Shown here: positions 8,036-14,833 of the stretch, in pieces
Layout: every line of letters begins with the position of its first letter
Numbering within the stretch: the stretch's first letter is position 1
From: Bacilli bacterium
GTDB taxonomy: Bacteria; Bacillota_I; Bacilli_A; RF39; UBA660
Assembly: GCA_017941235.1 (NCBI GenBank)
Contig: JAGAWU010000021.1
Span: 1-37,904, forward strand
DNA: 37,904 nt
Direction of reading: 5' to 3'
Made by a program: the position numbers and the translations under genes
The notes under the pieces: model-generated
Seen by the model: only the letters and a program-made list of their open reading frames with translations
The model's database searches: none
Told to the model about the DNA's origin: nothing

Positions 8036-8395
8036 ATGTACTTAAAAATTAATAATTCTAAGATTCCTATAGAAATTAAAACATCTTTTATTGATAGAGT
8101 TAAAAGTTTTAGATTTAAAATTAGTGACCTTGAATATGCTTTATGCTTTCCTAAGAAGCGAAGAATTAATACATATTTTTATTGTCAAAGATTCGATATT
8201 ATTATGACTGACAAAAATAATGTCATACTAAATATATTTGAAAATACTCATACAGAGTCAAGATATAGAGGAAAGAGAAAAGTTTATTTTACATATGTTT
8301 TTCCTATAGGTGTTTCTGATTATTATAATATTGGTGATACTTTAGATGTAGTTTTAACTAAAAAGGATAAAGAATTATTAGAAAAAATAAAATAA
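8036..8395 (+). CDS. Divergent DUF192-like small protein
   Basis: A 119-residue protein on the plus strand with no signal peptide. Its order of elements resembles DUF192: an N-terminal strand, F-x-x-R-x-K-x-F, ALCFPKKRRINTYF, FDIIMTDKNN-VI, and an ending of the G-D-T-L-D-V-V type. The usual G-L-M-F and I-H-T-F-F-M signatures are degraded (SFRFK and INTYFYCQ), so this is a diverged member. The function of DUF192 is poorly known. GGTGAT (8027-8032) serves as the ribosome site. It is convergent with the HPt-receiver gene, with a shared terminator. Confidence 0.6.
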   Translation: MYLKINNSKIPIEIKTSFIDRVKSFRFKISDLEYALCFPKKRRINTYFYCQRFDIIMTDKNNVILNIFENTHTESRYRGKRKVYFTYVFPIGVSDYYNIGDTLDVVLTKKDKELLEKIK

Positions 8396-8413
8396 CAGGT
8401 TTACTGTTATTTT
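8389..8413. terminator. Shared bidirectional terminator
   Basis: AAAATAACAG (8389-8398) pairs with CTGTTATTTT (8404-8413) around a 5-base loop. It ends both the DUF192-like gene and the convergent HPt-receiver gene. Confidence 0.75.
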
Positions 8414-9206
8414 ATTTTGCTCCTTTATATATTAAAGTTTTTTCTATTACCATTTTAATATTTTGTTCATTAAAAGGTTTATTTAACATGTCTACTATTG
8501 GATATTCAAAGGCTTTATCTATTGTATCTTTAGTTGAGTCTCCTGAAATTACTGAAACTGGCATTTTTTGAAGTAAATCATTTTCTTTCATAAATTCTAG
8601 TACACCGAATCCATCAAGTACTGGCATATTTAAATCTAGAAGAATTGCTTCTATCATGTCATTATCCTTATTATTTTTAATTATTTCTATCGCTTCTTCT
8701 CCGTTTTCAGCTGATCCTACATTATATTCATCACTAAATATTCTTTTTACAAAATTTCTTATAATATTTGAATCATCTACTACTAATATAGTTTTTGTTG
8801 TATAAAGTTTTTCATTTGGAAGTATTTCTTCTTTTTTATCTTCATCTTGACCTTCAATATATTCTTTTAAAAGAACTATTACTCTATTTGCTTCATTTAC
8901 TAACTCAATGAAGTTTGATTTAACATAAGCCATATCTTTTTCTTTTGATTTCATCTCATGATTTAATGCTAAATCTGATAGTTTATTGAAACCATAATAT
9001 TTTGAATCACTTTTTAAAGAATGAACACATATGCTATAATTAGCAAGATCTTCAGTCTGTATAAATTTAACTAGTTTTTCTACATTATCATGCACACTAA
9101 CTAGATAGTCTCTAACATTTTCATTGTATGATTCTGTATCTCCAAAAAATTCTAGACTTTTATCTATATCCACACCATTTTCTTTTAAAAATTCAATATT
9201 CTTCAT
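8412..9206 (-). CDS. HPt domain-response regulator receiver protein
   Basis: A 264-residue cytoplasmic signalling protein. The N-terminal half is a histidine phosphotransfer-like helical domain with V-H-S-L-K-S-D-S, phosphoacceptor His62. The C-terminal half is a receiver domain with the acidic pair Asp144/145, phosphoacceptor Asp191 in LLDLNMP, switch Ser221 and Lys243 in NKPF. There is no DNA-binding or enzymatic output domain. The ATG at 9206 is preferred over an upstream GTG because AGAGGTG precedes it. No histidine kinase is nearby, so it may be a relay or phosphate sink for a distant kinase. Confidence 0.85.
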   Translation of the reverse strand: MKNIEFLKENGVDIDKSLEFFGDTESYNENVRDYLVSVHDNVEKLVKFIQTEDLANYSICVHSLKSDSKYYGFNKLSDLALNHEMKSKEKDMAYVKSNFIELVNEANRVIVLLKEYIEGQDEDKKEEILPNEKLYTTKTILVVDDSNIIRNFVKRIFSDEYNVGSAENGEEAIEIIKNNKDNDMIEAILLDLNMPVLDGFGVLEFMKENDLLQKMPVSVISGDSTKDTIDKAFEYPIVDMLNKPFNEQNIKMVIEKTLIYKGAK

Positions 9207-9259
9207 GTATAACACCTCTACTTTAAAATGATTATATCATATTTTTTTAAATTGTTATA

Positions 9260-10534
9260 CTATTTTCTATAATCAAAATAGAAATCTAAAATTCTAACTT
9301 GATCTCCTTCTTTTGCACCTAGTTCTTCTAACTTATCATCAATACCCATTTTAGTTAATTTTCTTGCAAATCTATAAACTGCTTCATCTGATGAGAATTT
9401 AGTCATCTTAAATAATTTTTCTACTTCATCACCATGAATTACCCAAACATCATCTTCTCTTGTAATTGTATATTTTTCTTCTTTTTTGAATTTATATAGA
9501 ACATGACTTTCTATTTTATCATCATCATATAGTTCTTCTTCTGGTAATTCTTTTAATACTTTTCCTAAGTAGTTCACAACATCTCTTAATCCTTCTCCTG
9601 TTGCTCCACTAACTTCAAATATTTCTTTATCTTTAACTTTCTTTTTGAACTCTTCGAGTTTTTCTTTACTTCCTTCTAAATCCATTTTATTCGCTATAAT
9701 AATCATTGGTTTTTTTAGTAATTTTGGATTAAAATCTTCTAGTTCTTTATTTATAAGTTCATAATCCTCATATGGATTTCTTTCTTCAACTGCTGCCATA
9801 TCTATTACATGTGCTATTACTTTGGTTCTCTCAATATGCCTTAAAAATTTATCGCCTAATCCTTCTCCATGACTAGCTCCTTCTATAAGTCCAGGAAGGT
9901 CTGCAACTACATAGCTATATCCATCATCTGTTTTTGTAACTCCTAGATTTGGTACTAGAGTTGTAAAATGATATGCAGCTATTTTAGGTTTTGATCTTGA
10001 TATAGATGAAATTATTGTACTTTTTCCTACACTTGGAAGTCCAACAAGTCCTACATCCGCAAGCATTTTTACTTCTACTTTTAAATTTCTTTCTTCACCT
10101 GGTTCACCATTTTCACAAAAATCTGGTGCTGTATTGGTTTGAGTTTTAAATGCTGTATTTCCTCTTCCTCCACGTCCACCTTTTGCTACTATGAATTTAT
10201 CATCTTTTCTTTTTAAATCACATATTATTAAGCCTGTATCTAAATCTGTTACTACTGTTCCTTGTGGTACTTTTACTATTATATCGCTACTAGATGCACC
10301 GTGCTGATTTTTTCCTCTTCCATTTTCTCCTTTTTTACCTTTGATTTGCTTTTGATAACGTAAATCAAGAAGTGTATGAAGACCTTCATCAACCTCAAAA
10401 ACTATATCTGAACCTTTACCACCATTTCCTCCAAATGGTCCTCCCATTTCAACATATTTTTCGCGTCTAAATGCTTTACAACCGTCTCCTCCAGCTCCAG
10501 CTATAACCTTAAGTATTACCTCATCTACAAACAT
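9260..10534 (-). CDS. obg: GTPase Obg
   Basis: Obg/CgtA is an essential GTPase that associates with the 50S subunit and acts in ribosome maturation and stress control. The 424-residue protein has all three expected domains. These are the glycine-rich Obg fold (GGDGCKAFRREKYV, GGPFGGNGGKGSD), the G domain with GLPSVGKST, DLPGLIEGA and NKMD, and the C-terminal OCT domain. It follows the rplU-prp-rpmA cluster, as in many Firmicutes, but a terminator and a separate sigma-A promoter lie between, so it can be expressed on its own. Confidence 0.97.
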   Translation of the reverse strand: MFVDEVILKVIAGAGGDGCKAFRREKYVEMGGPFGGNGGKGSDIVFEVDEGLHTLLDLRYQKQIKGKKGENGRGKNQHGASSSDIIVKVPQGTVVTDLDTGLIICDLKRKDDKFIVAKGGRGGRGNTAFKTQTNTAPDFCENGEPGEERNLKVEVKMLADVGLVGLPSVGKSTIISSISRSKPKIAAYHFTTLVPNLGVTKTDDGYSYVVADLPGLIEGASHGEGLGDKFLRHIERTKVIAHVIDMAAVEERNPYEDYELINKELEDFNPKLLKKPMIIIANKMDLEGSKEKLEEFKKKVKDKEIFEVSGATGEGLRDVVNYLGKVLKELPEEELYDDDKIESHVLYKFKKEEKYTITREDDVWVIHGDEVEKLFKMTKFSSDEAVYRFARKLTKMGIDDKLEELGAKEGDQVRILDFYFDYRK

Positions 10535-10561
10535 GTTAAGACCTCCTTTTTAACTAGATGT

Positions 10562-10590
10562 ATTATAGCATTTATTTACTTTTTAGTAAA
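10562..10590 (-). promoter_or_regulatory. Sigma-A promoter of obg
   Basis: On the minus strand, -35 TTTACT (10585-10590) and -10 TATAAT (10562-10567) are 17 bp apart. The -35 is one arm of the inverted repeat TTTACT-TTTT-AGTAAA (10575-10590). Confidence 0.55.
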
Positions 10591-10595
10591 CAAAA

Positions 10596-10618
10596 AGAGA
10601 AATGATTTACATTTCCCT
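10596..10618 (-). terminator. Terminator of rplU-prp-rpmA
   Basis: AGAGAAATG (10596-10604) and CATTTCCCT (10610-10618) pair with one G-U in the minus-strand RNA. A TTTTTG tract follows on that strand. Confidence 0.6.
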
Positions 10619-10639
10619 TACTATATATTTATATTTTAA

Positions 10640-10927
10640 TTAATCTTCTACTGGATAACAAGAAGCTTGTGTTTTTCTTCCAATACGTTCAAATTTAACT
10701 ATTCCATCTACAGTAGTAAATAGTGTATCATCTTTACCACGTCTTACATTTGTGCCTGGGAATATTTTTGTTCCTCTTTGACGGTAAAGGATAGATCCAG
10801 CAGTAACAAATTGTCCATCTCCAGCTTTAGCACCTAATCTACGACCAGCTGAATCACGACCATTTGAAGTTGATCCTTGCCCTTTATGGTGAGCAAATAA
10901 TTGGATATTTAACTTTAATAATTTCAC
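10640..10927 (-). CDS. rpmA: 50S ribosomal protein L27 with cleavable prepeptide
   Basis: L27 lies near the peptidyl-transferase centre. The 95-residue product starts with the Firmicutes-type extension [12 protein letters not shown], which Prp cuts after Ala12 to expose [14 protein letters not shown]. The rest ([34 protein letters not shown]) is standard L27. Prp is encoded immediately upstream in the same operon. The length is normal for an unprocessed form. Confidence 0.97.
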   Translation of the reverse strand: MKLLKLNIQLFAHHKGQGSTSNGRDSAGRRLGAKAGDGQFVTAGSILYRQRGTKIFPGTNVRRGKDDTLFTTVDGIVKFERIGRKTQASCYPVED

Positions 10928-10940
10928 CTTTAGTTCCTCC

Positions 10941-11243
10941 TTACTTTACTTGAATATTGTCTTTATAATTTTTTTCTAACTCTTTTAGTAAACTTATCAT
11001 ATTCTTAATTAGTACTTGTGTTGTTTCATCATCACTAAGTATTTTAATTTTCATTCCTTGTTTACTAATCATGTAACTTAGACTACCTTTTTTTAGTGAA
11101 AGTATCCCGTTTACAGTAGTAGTTACTATACTACTTGCTGCACTACATACTATATCTTTTCCATAATCATCATACATAGCATGCCCTAGTATTTTTACTT
11201 CAGTATACTTTCCTTTTTCTTTTACTGTTTCTACTTTAATCAT
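10941..11243 (-). CDS. prp: Ribosomal-processing cysteine protease Prp
   Basis: Prp removes the N-terminal peptide of L27 in Firmicutes and related bacteria. The 100-residue protein has the family signature G-H-A-x5[10 protein letters not shown], giving catalytic His21 and Cys33. It sits between rplU (2 bp away) and rpmA (13 bp away), the classical place for this gene. The L27 product here carries the matching cleavage motif, so enzyme and substrate are consistent. Confidence 0.93.
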   Translation of the reverse strand: MIKVETVKEKGKYTEVKILGHAMYDDYGKDIVCSAASSIVTTTVNGILSLKKGSLSYMISKQGMKIKILSDDETTQVLIKNMISLLKELEKNYKDNIQVK

Positions 11244-11245
11244 AA

Positions 11246-11545
11246 TTAAGCAATTTTAGTAATTTTAATTTTTGTATATGGTTGTCTATGTCCTTGAGTC
11301 TTACGGTTAGCTCTTGATTTACATTTATATTTGTAAACTCTTATTTTTCTTTGTTTACCATTTTTAAGAACTTCACCTTCAACTGTTGCATCAGTAAGAT
11401 AAGGACTTCCTACTTTGTTATCAAGCATTAATACTTGATCAAATTTAACAACATCACCACTATTAGCTTCAATCTTTTCAACAAAGATTTCACTACCTTC
11501 AGTTACATAATATTGTTTTCCACCAACTTTTATAACAGCGTTCAT
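11246..11545 (-). CDS. rplU: 50S ribosomal protein L21
   Basis: The 99-residue product matches L21 throughout: AVIKVGGKQYYVTEG, GDVVKFDQVLML, a VEGEVLKNGKQRKIRVYKYK core and KTQGHRQPYTKIKI near the end. It is the first gene of rplU-prp-rpmA and is preceded by AGGAGG and a leader with a hairpin, in the position of the L21 autoregulatory leader. Confidence 0.97.
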   Translation of the reverse strand: MNAVIKVGGKQYYVTEGSEIFVEKIEANSGDVVKFDQVLMLDNKVGSPYLTDATVEGEVLKNGKQRKIRVYKYKCKSRANRKTQGHRQPYTKIKITKIA

Positions 11546-11645
11546 ACTTATACCTCCTTTTAAATTTTAAGACTCGCTCTTAAGGTACATAAATATGTTT
11601 TTTTAACCTTTTCAATGCGGTTTAAAGCATGAAGCTTCAAACATC
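11546..11645 (-). ncRNA. L21-type ribosomal protein leader (candidate)
   Basis: About 100 nt separate the promoter from rplU. Close to the ribosome site the strand can form TTAAGA (11567-11572) against TCTTAA (11578-11583), with further pairing possible upstream. Its position matches the Rfam L21 leader of Bacillus, which controls this operon. I infer identity from position and hairpin only and have not matched the consensus. Confidence 0.5.
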
Positions 11646-11649
11646 AATG

Positions 11650-11678
11650 ATTTTACCATAAAACTGTTATTCTGTCAA
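11650..11678 (-). promoter_or_regulatory. Sigma-A promoter of rplU-prp-rpmA
   Basis: On the minus strand, -35 TTGACA (11673-11678) and -10 TAAAAT (11650-11655) are 17 bp apart. Confidence 0.75.
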
Positions 11679-11685
11679 ATAAAAA

Positions 11686-11712
11686 AATAAAAGATGTTTT
11701 ACATCTTTTATT
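11686..11712 (-). terminator. Terminator of the prealbumin-like gene
   Basis: AATAAAAGATG (11686-11696) pairs perfectly with CATCTTTTATT (11702-11712), followed on the minus strand by a T run. Confidence 0.75.
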
Positions 11713-11718
11713 GGTCTA

Positions 11719-12258
11719 TTATGATAAATTAATTGTTCCAGTATTAATTGTTAATCCTTCGTAATTTGCATCTGTTAAATTAAAAGTTTGTAGTGTAGGT
11801 GCAGTGTTTTCTATTTCGATTGTTTCTGTTTGTGTAGTTAATGTAATATTTTTTACTGTATTATCAAAGTTGTGGTTACCATCTGATGCTATTTGTTTGT
11901 AGTAAATTATTGGTGCTCCTGTTTCACTAAAAGGTACATTATTAAATACTGCATCTCCATTTGAATCAGTAGTTATTACATTTCCATATATATTACCTTC
12001 CTGATCAGTTCTATTAAATGTTGCTCCAACTACTGGTGTACCGGTAGTTGTTCCATCTTCTGTTACATGAAGTGTTAATGTACCTTCTGCTGATATTGTA
12101 AAATTATATGTAGTTGTAGTACCATCAACTGTAATATTATTAGGTAATATACTTGTATTATCATAACCAGTGACATTTCCTTCTACAGCATATGTGTCAT
12201 TTAATACACTTTCTTCTCCTTTACCATTTACAATATTTATTGTATAAGATTTTGCCAT
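11719..12258 (-). CDS. Prealbumin-like (Cna-B type) fold protein
   Basis: A 179-residue beta-rich protein with no signal peptide, membrane segment or sorting motif. Residues about 60-150 resemble a SpaA/Cna-B prealbumin-like domain: LTLHVTED, VVGATFNRTDQEGN-YG, TDSNGDAVFNNVPF, IIYYKQ-ASDGNHNF. It ends with the motif F-N-L-T-D-A-N-Y-E-G-L-T-I-N-T-G-T-I-N-L, which its partner gene also has. Its start overlaps the end of that gene by 22 bp, so they are coupled. It may be a surface or spore-coat protein delivered without a Sec signal. The function is unknown. Confidence 0.6.
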   Translation of the reverse strand: MAKSYTINIVNGKGEESVLNDTYAVEGNVTGYDNTSILPNNITVDGTTTTYNFTISAEGTLTLHVTEDGTTTGTPVVGATFNRTDQEGNIYGNVITTDSNGDAVFNNVPFSETGAPIIYYKQIASDGNHNFDNTVKNITLTTQTETIEIENTAPTLQTFNLTDANYEGLTINTGTINLS

Positions 12259-12578
12259 AAAATTAATTCCCCTTTCTGTATTTTTAATCCTTTATAGAAT
12301 TTATCTTGTAATATAAAGTTAATATTTTGGAGATTATTATTAATATATAAATCTATATTAAATAATATATTAGTATTCTCCTTAACTCTAATAACACCAT
12401 AAAATACTTTGCCAAGAGAACTTATTTTTATTATATAAATCTTTCCTATTATTCCACAAAACTTAATTTCGCTTTCTTTAATCTGTTCATAACAAATTGT
12501 TCTATCATTTTCATCATTTATTATTATTTCGTAATTATAATAGTTAGGTATACATTTTATTCTTATATCTTTATACAT
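12237..12578 (-). CDS. Small partner protein sharing the C-terminal motif of the prealbumin-like protein
   Basis: A 113-residue, probably all-beta protein without signal peptide. The body is not recognised. Its end, F-I-L-Q-D-K-F-Y-K-G-L-K-I-Q-K-G-E-L-I-L, lines up with the end of the downstream product as F-x-L-x-D-x2-Y-x-G-L-x-I-x2-G-x-(I/L)-x-L. GAGGAG precedes the ATG. The 22-bp overlap points to coupled translation. A shared assembly or anchoring tag is the simplest reading, but this is inference. Confidence 0.5.
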   Translation of the reverse strand: MYKDIRIKCIPNYYNYEIIINDENDRTICYEQIKESEIKFCGIIGKIYIIKISSLGKVFYGVIRVKENTNILFNIDLYINNNLQNINFILQDKFYKGLKIQKGELILWQNLIQ

Positions 12579-12627
12579 TAATTATCTCCTCAATTACTTT
12601 AATATATAATATGATAAATAAAAAAAA

Positions 12628-12644
12628 GTATATATAATATATAC
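12628..12644 (-). terminator. Terminator of the unknown membrane protein gene
   Basis: GTATATAT and ATATATAC are perfect arms around one base; in RNA the inner pairs open as a loop. On the minus strand it is followed by a T run (complement of 12619-12627). Confidence 0.6.
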
Positions 12645-13334
12645 CTATTTTTTCTTTTTAATCTTATACTTTTTATTTCTAATTCTTAGTTCTTTCTTTT
12701 TGTTTTTTCTTTCCTGCATACCAATATATATTGCCTTCTTTAATATATATTCTTTTTCTTTGTATGTTAAGTTTTCTAATTCTGAAATATCTATTTCATC
12801 ATTAATTATTTTTAGTGCTATTTCATTTAATACATCAATTCTATTTTTTTGTTTTGCTGTTTCTTGTAAAGGTTGTTCTATCTTTTTTTCTTCTCGTTCA
12901 TCATTATTTATTTTATCTGTTTCATTATCATCTTTATACTCACATGATGAAGTTTTCTCATTTTCCATTTTATATGTTATTTTTAATAATGTTAAAAAAG
13001 TTGGCTTTTCTTGATATTGTTTTTTTTCTTCTTCTGTCATTTCTTTAACTATATTAAGTGCATCTATTTGTGAAAGTATTTGTTCTTTATATATGACTAA
13101 GTAAAATGAATTATAAATGTTCATGAATGGAATAAAGCGTTTTAATTTATCTGCTGTATCGCTTTTTTCACCAAGTATTCTTTGAAAATTTTCATTTATT
13201 CTTGCTAGTTTACTCTCATCAATATAATAACCTGCTTCCGCTATTTCTTTCATTAGGTTTACTATAAATATAATGTCAAATGTATAAGATAAAGTAATTG
13301 TTCCTAGCCACATTAAAAGTATTTGCATAGACAT
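12645..13334 (-). CDS. Unknown membrane-associated protein
   Basis: About 229 residues from the ATG at 13334; an ATG at 13328 is an equal alternative, and a TTG further upstream is less likely. A hydrophobic N-terminal segment (about residues 3-28) is followed by a helical, charged region with KLKRFIPFMNIYNSFYLVIYKEQ. A low-complexity Glu/Lys/Asn stretch then leads to a very basic C terminus. No family is recognised. It is flanked by terminators on both sides and is probably monocistronic. The basic tail could bind nucleic acid or acidic lipids, but nothing shows this directly. Confidence 0.5.
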   Translation of the reverse strand: MSMQILLMWLGTITLSYTFDIIFIVNLMKEIAEAGYYIDESKLARINENFQRILGEKSDTADKLKRFIPFMNIYNSFYLVIYKEQILSQIDALNIVKEMTEEEKKQYQEKPTFLTLLKITYKMENEKTSSCEYKDDNETDKINNDEREEKKIEQPLQETAKQKNRIDVLNEIALKIINDEIDISELENLTYKEKEYILKKAIYIGMQERKNKKKELRIRNKKYKIKKKK

Positions 13335-13388
13335 CCCAACTTTCAATGTTATATACTACAATATTTTCTTTCTTTTATCAAGTTTTAT

Positions 13389-13847
13389 CTAATTTAATAC
13401 AGCAATACTTATGTTTAGATAAAGTGCAAAGAATAGCCAAAGTACATATGGTATTTGAAGAAGTCCAGCTACTTTATTTATCTTTAGAAAATCATATATC
13501 ATAATTAATACTGCTACTATTAAAAGAAATATCCAAAATGCTGAAAAACCATACCACTTTAATCCAAAGAAAAATAAAGTCCAAAGTGAATTCATTACTA
13601 GTTGTACAATGTAAATAATATAAGACTTAGTTTTATCTCCATACTTTTCTTCACTTATTATATATATAGAAATTGACATTAATATATAAAGAATAACCCA
13701 TACTATTGGAAATACTATTTCTTTTATATTTATTGGTTTTACTAAGTCTTTATAACTACTATTATTCATTGTAAATATAGCAAATATACTACCTACTATT
13801 ATTGTTCCTAATATAATTAGTATTAACTTTTTAAAATTTATTTTCAT
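13389..13847 (-). CDS. TspO/MBR family membrane protein
   Basis: A 152-residue protein with five membrane segments. It has the TspO landmarks F-P-I-V-W-V-I-L-Y-I-L-M-S-I-S, Q-L-V-M-N-S-L-W-T-L-F-F-F and a final IPYVLWLFFALYLN. Bacterial TspO (tryptophan-rich sensory protein) binds porphyrins and has been linked to tetrapyrrole breakdown and stress. The usual double proline before the first W-x-x-x-Y motif is replaced (KPINIKEIVFP). No heme genes are nearby. The family assignment is secure; the ligand here is unknown. Confidence 0.9.
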   Translation of the reverse strand: MKINFKKLILIILGTIIVGSIFAIFTMNNSSYKDLVKPINIKEIVFPIVWVILYILMSISIYIISEEKYGDKTKSYIIYIVQLVMNSLWTLFFFGLKWYGFSAFWIFLLIVAVLIMIYDFLKINKVAGLLQIPYVLWLFFALYLNISIAVLN

Positions 13848-13897
13848 TTTATCACCATTATTATTATATTAGTTTTTTCTTAAAATATTTGTCAAAA

Positions 13898-13917
13898 AAA
13901 ACTGGTTTCCCAGTTTT
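13898..13917 (-). terminator. Terminator of the VanY-TruB operon
   Basis: AAAACTGG (13898-13905) pairs with CCAGTTTT (13910-13917) around TTTC. On the minus strand a T run follows. Confidence 0.8.
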
Positions 13918-14797
13918 ATTTTATAGTTACAGATACTAAATCGAAATACCCTTCGCTATTTTTTTCAAATGTATATGTAGTTGTTGGAAGTTTATCTTTT
14001 ATACTTTGATAAAAGCCATCATTAAAATCAATTTGTTCTTCTTTTTCATCTTTATACACTGCATTTGTTCCTTTTTTAGCATCATCATATGTTTTAAATA
14101 CTTCATATGTTGGTCCCCAAGTACTTGATCTATATCCAAGATACATAATCTTTGCATTAATTGTTACAATTTTTTCATCTTTTATATTACTAGACTCAAA
14201 GTAATTATTTGTTTCCATAAATCCAGGACCACCATGACCATGGTTATAATTTGTTGCTTTTGTATATGTATTTGATGTAGCATCATATGTATAGAATGGA
14301 TTGTTATCTATAGAACACATTATATCTTTGTTTGTAACACTTACACTATTTCCAAAATTATCTTTAATAATCTTTTCTACATCATTTCCTGTAAAAGTTT
14401 GTTTATCAAATCCTAATTTTATAAGTGCAAATAATAATAATTCATCATTATTAATAACATTTTTAGGACTATTTACTGGAAAGTATTGTGAGAAATAAGG
14501 ATTTATATTTTTTATTATATTTTCAAACTTTTCTTTTTCTACCTGTGTTAATTCTCTATTTTCTTCTTTTTTCTCTTTTTCTTCTTCTTTTGTTGTTTTT
14601 TCTTTATCTTTTTCTTCTGTTTGTTTATCTTCTTTTTGTGCTAGTTTATCATATGCAATATAACCTACTAATCCTAATATTGCTATTATTAGAATAATTA
14701 TTATAACTACAAGTGATTTTGAACTCTTTTCTTTTTTTGTTGGTTCTATTTTTTTAGCTATTTCTTGGTCTTCTGTTTTATTTTCTTCATTATTCAT
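13916..14797 (-). CDS. Single-pass membrane protein, third gene of the VanY-TruB operon
   Basis: A 293-residue protein with a charged cytoplasmic N terminus of about 27 residues and one membrane segment (about 28-50). A Lys/Glu-rich linker with coiled-coil character and an outside domain of about 200 residues follow. The domain contains NPFYTYDATSNTYTK, a His/Gly-rich patch (NHGHGGPG) and W-G-P-T-Y-E-V-F. The layout matches the first gene of the operon, and both have a Tyr/Asp motif (YTYD/YYYD-x2-S) in the outside domain. No known family is recognised. It follows VanY-TruB by 36 bp and ends at a strong terminator. A cell-envelope role is inferred. Confidence 0.55.
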   Translation of the reverse strand: MNNEENKTEDQEIAKKIEPTKKEKSSKSLVVIIIILIIAILGLVGYIAYDKLAQKEDKQTEEKDKEKTTKEEEKEKKEENRELTQVEKEKFENIIKNINPYFSQYFPVNSPKNVINNDELLLFALIKLGFDKQTFTGNDVEKIIKDNFGNSVSVTNKDIMCSIDNNPFYTYDATSNTYTKATNYNHGHGGPGFMETNNYFESSNIKDEKIVTINAKIMYLGYRSSTWGPTYEVFKTYDDAKKGTNAVYKDEKEEQIDFNDGFYQSIKDKLPTTTYTFEKNSEGYFDLVSVTIK

Positions 14798-14833
14798 TTC
14801 TCATTCCTCCTATTATTCTTATATTAACATTTT

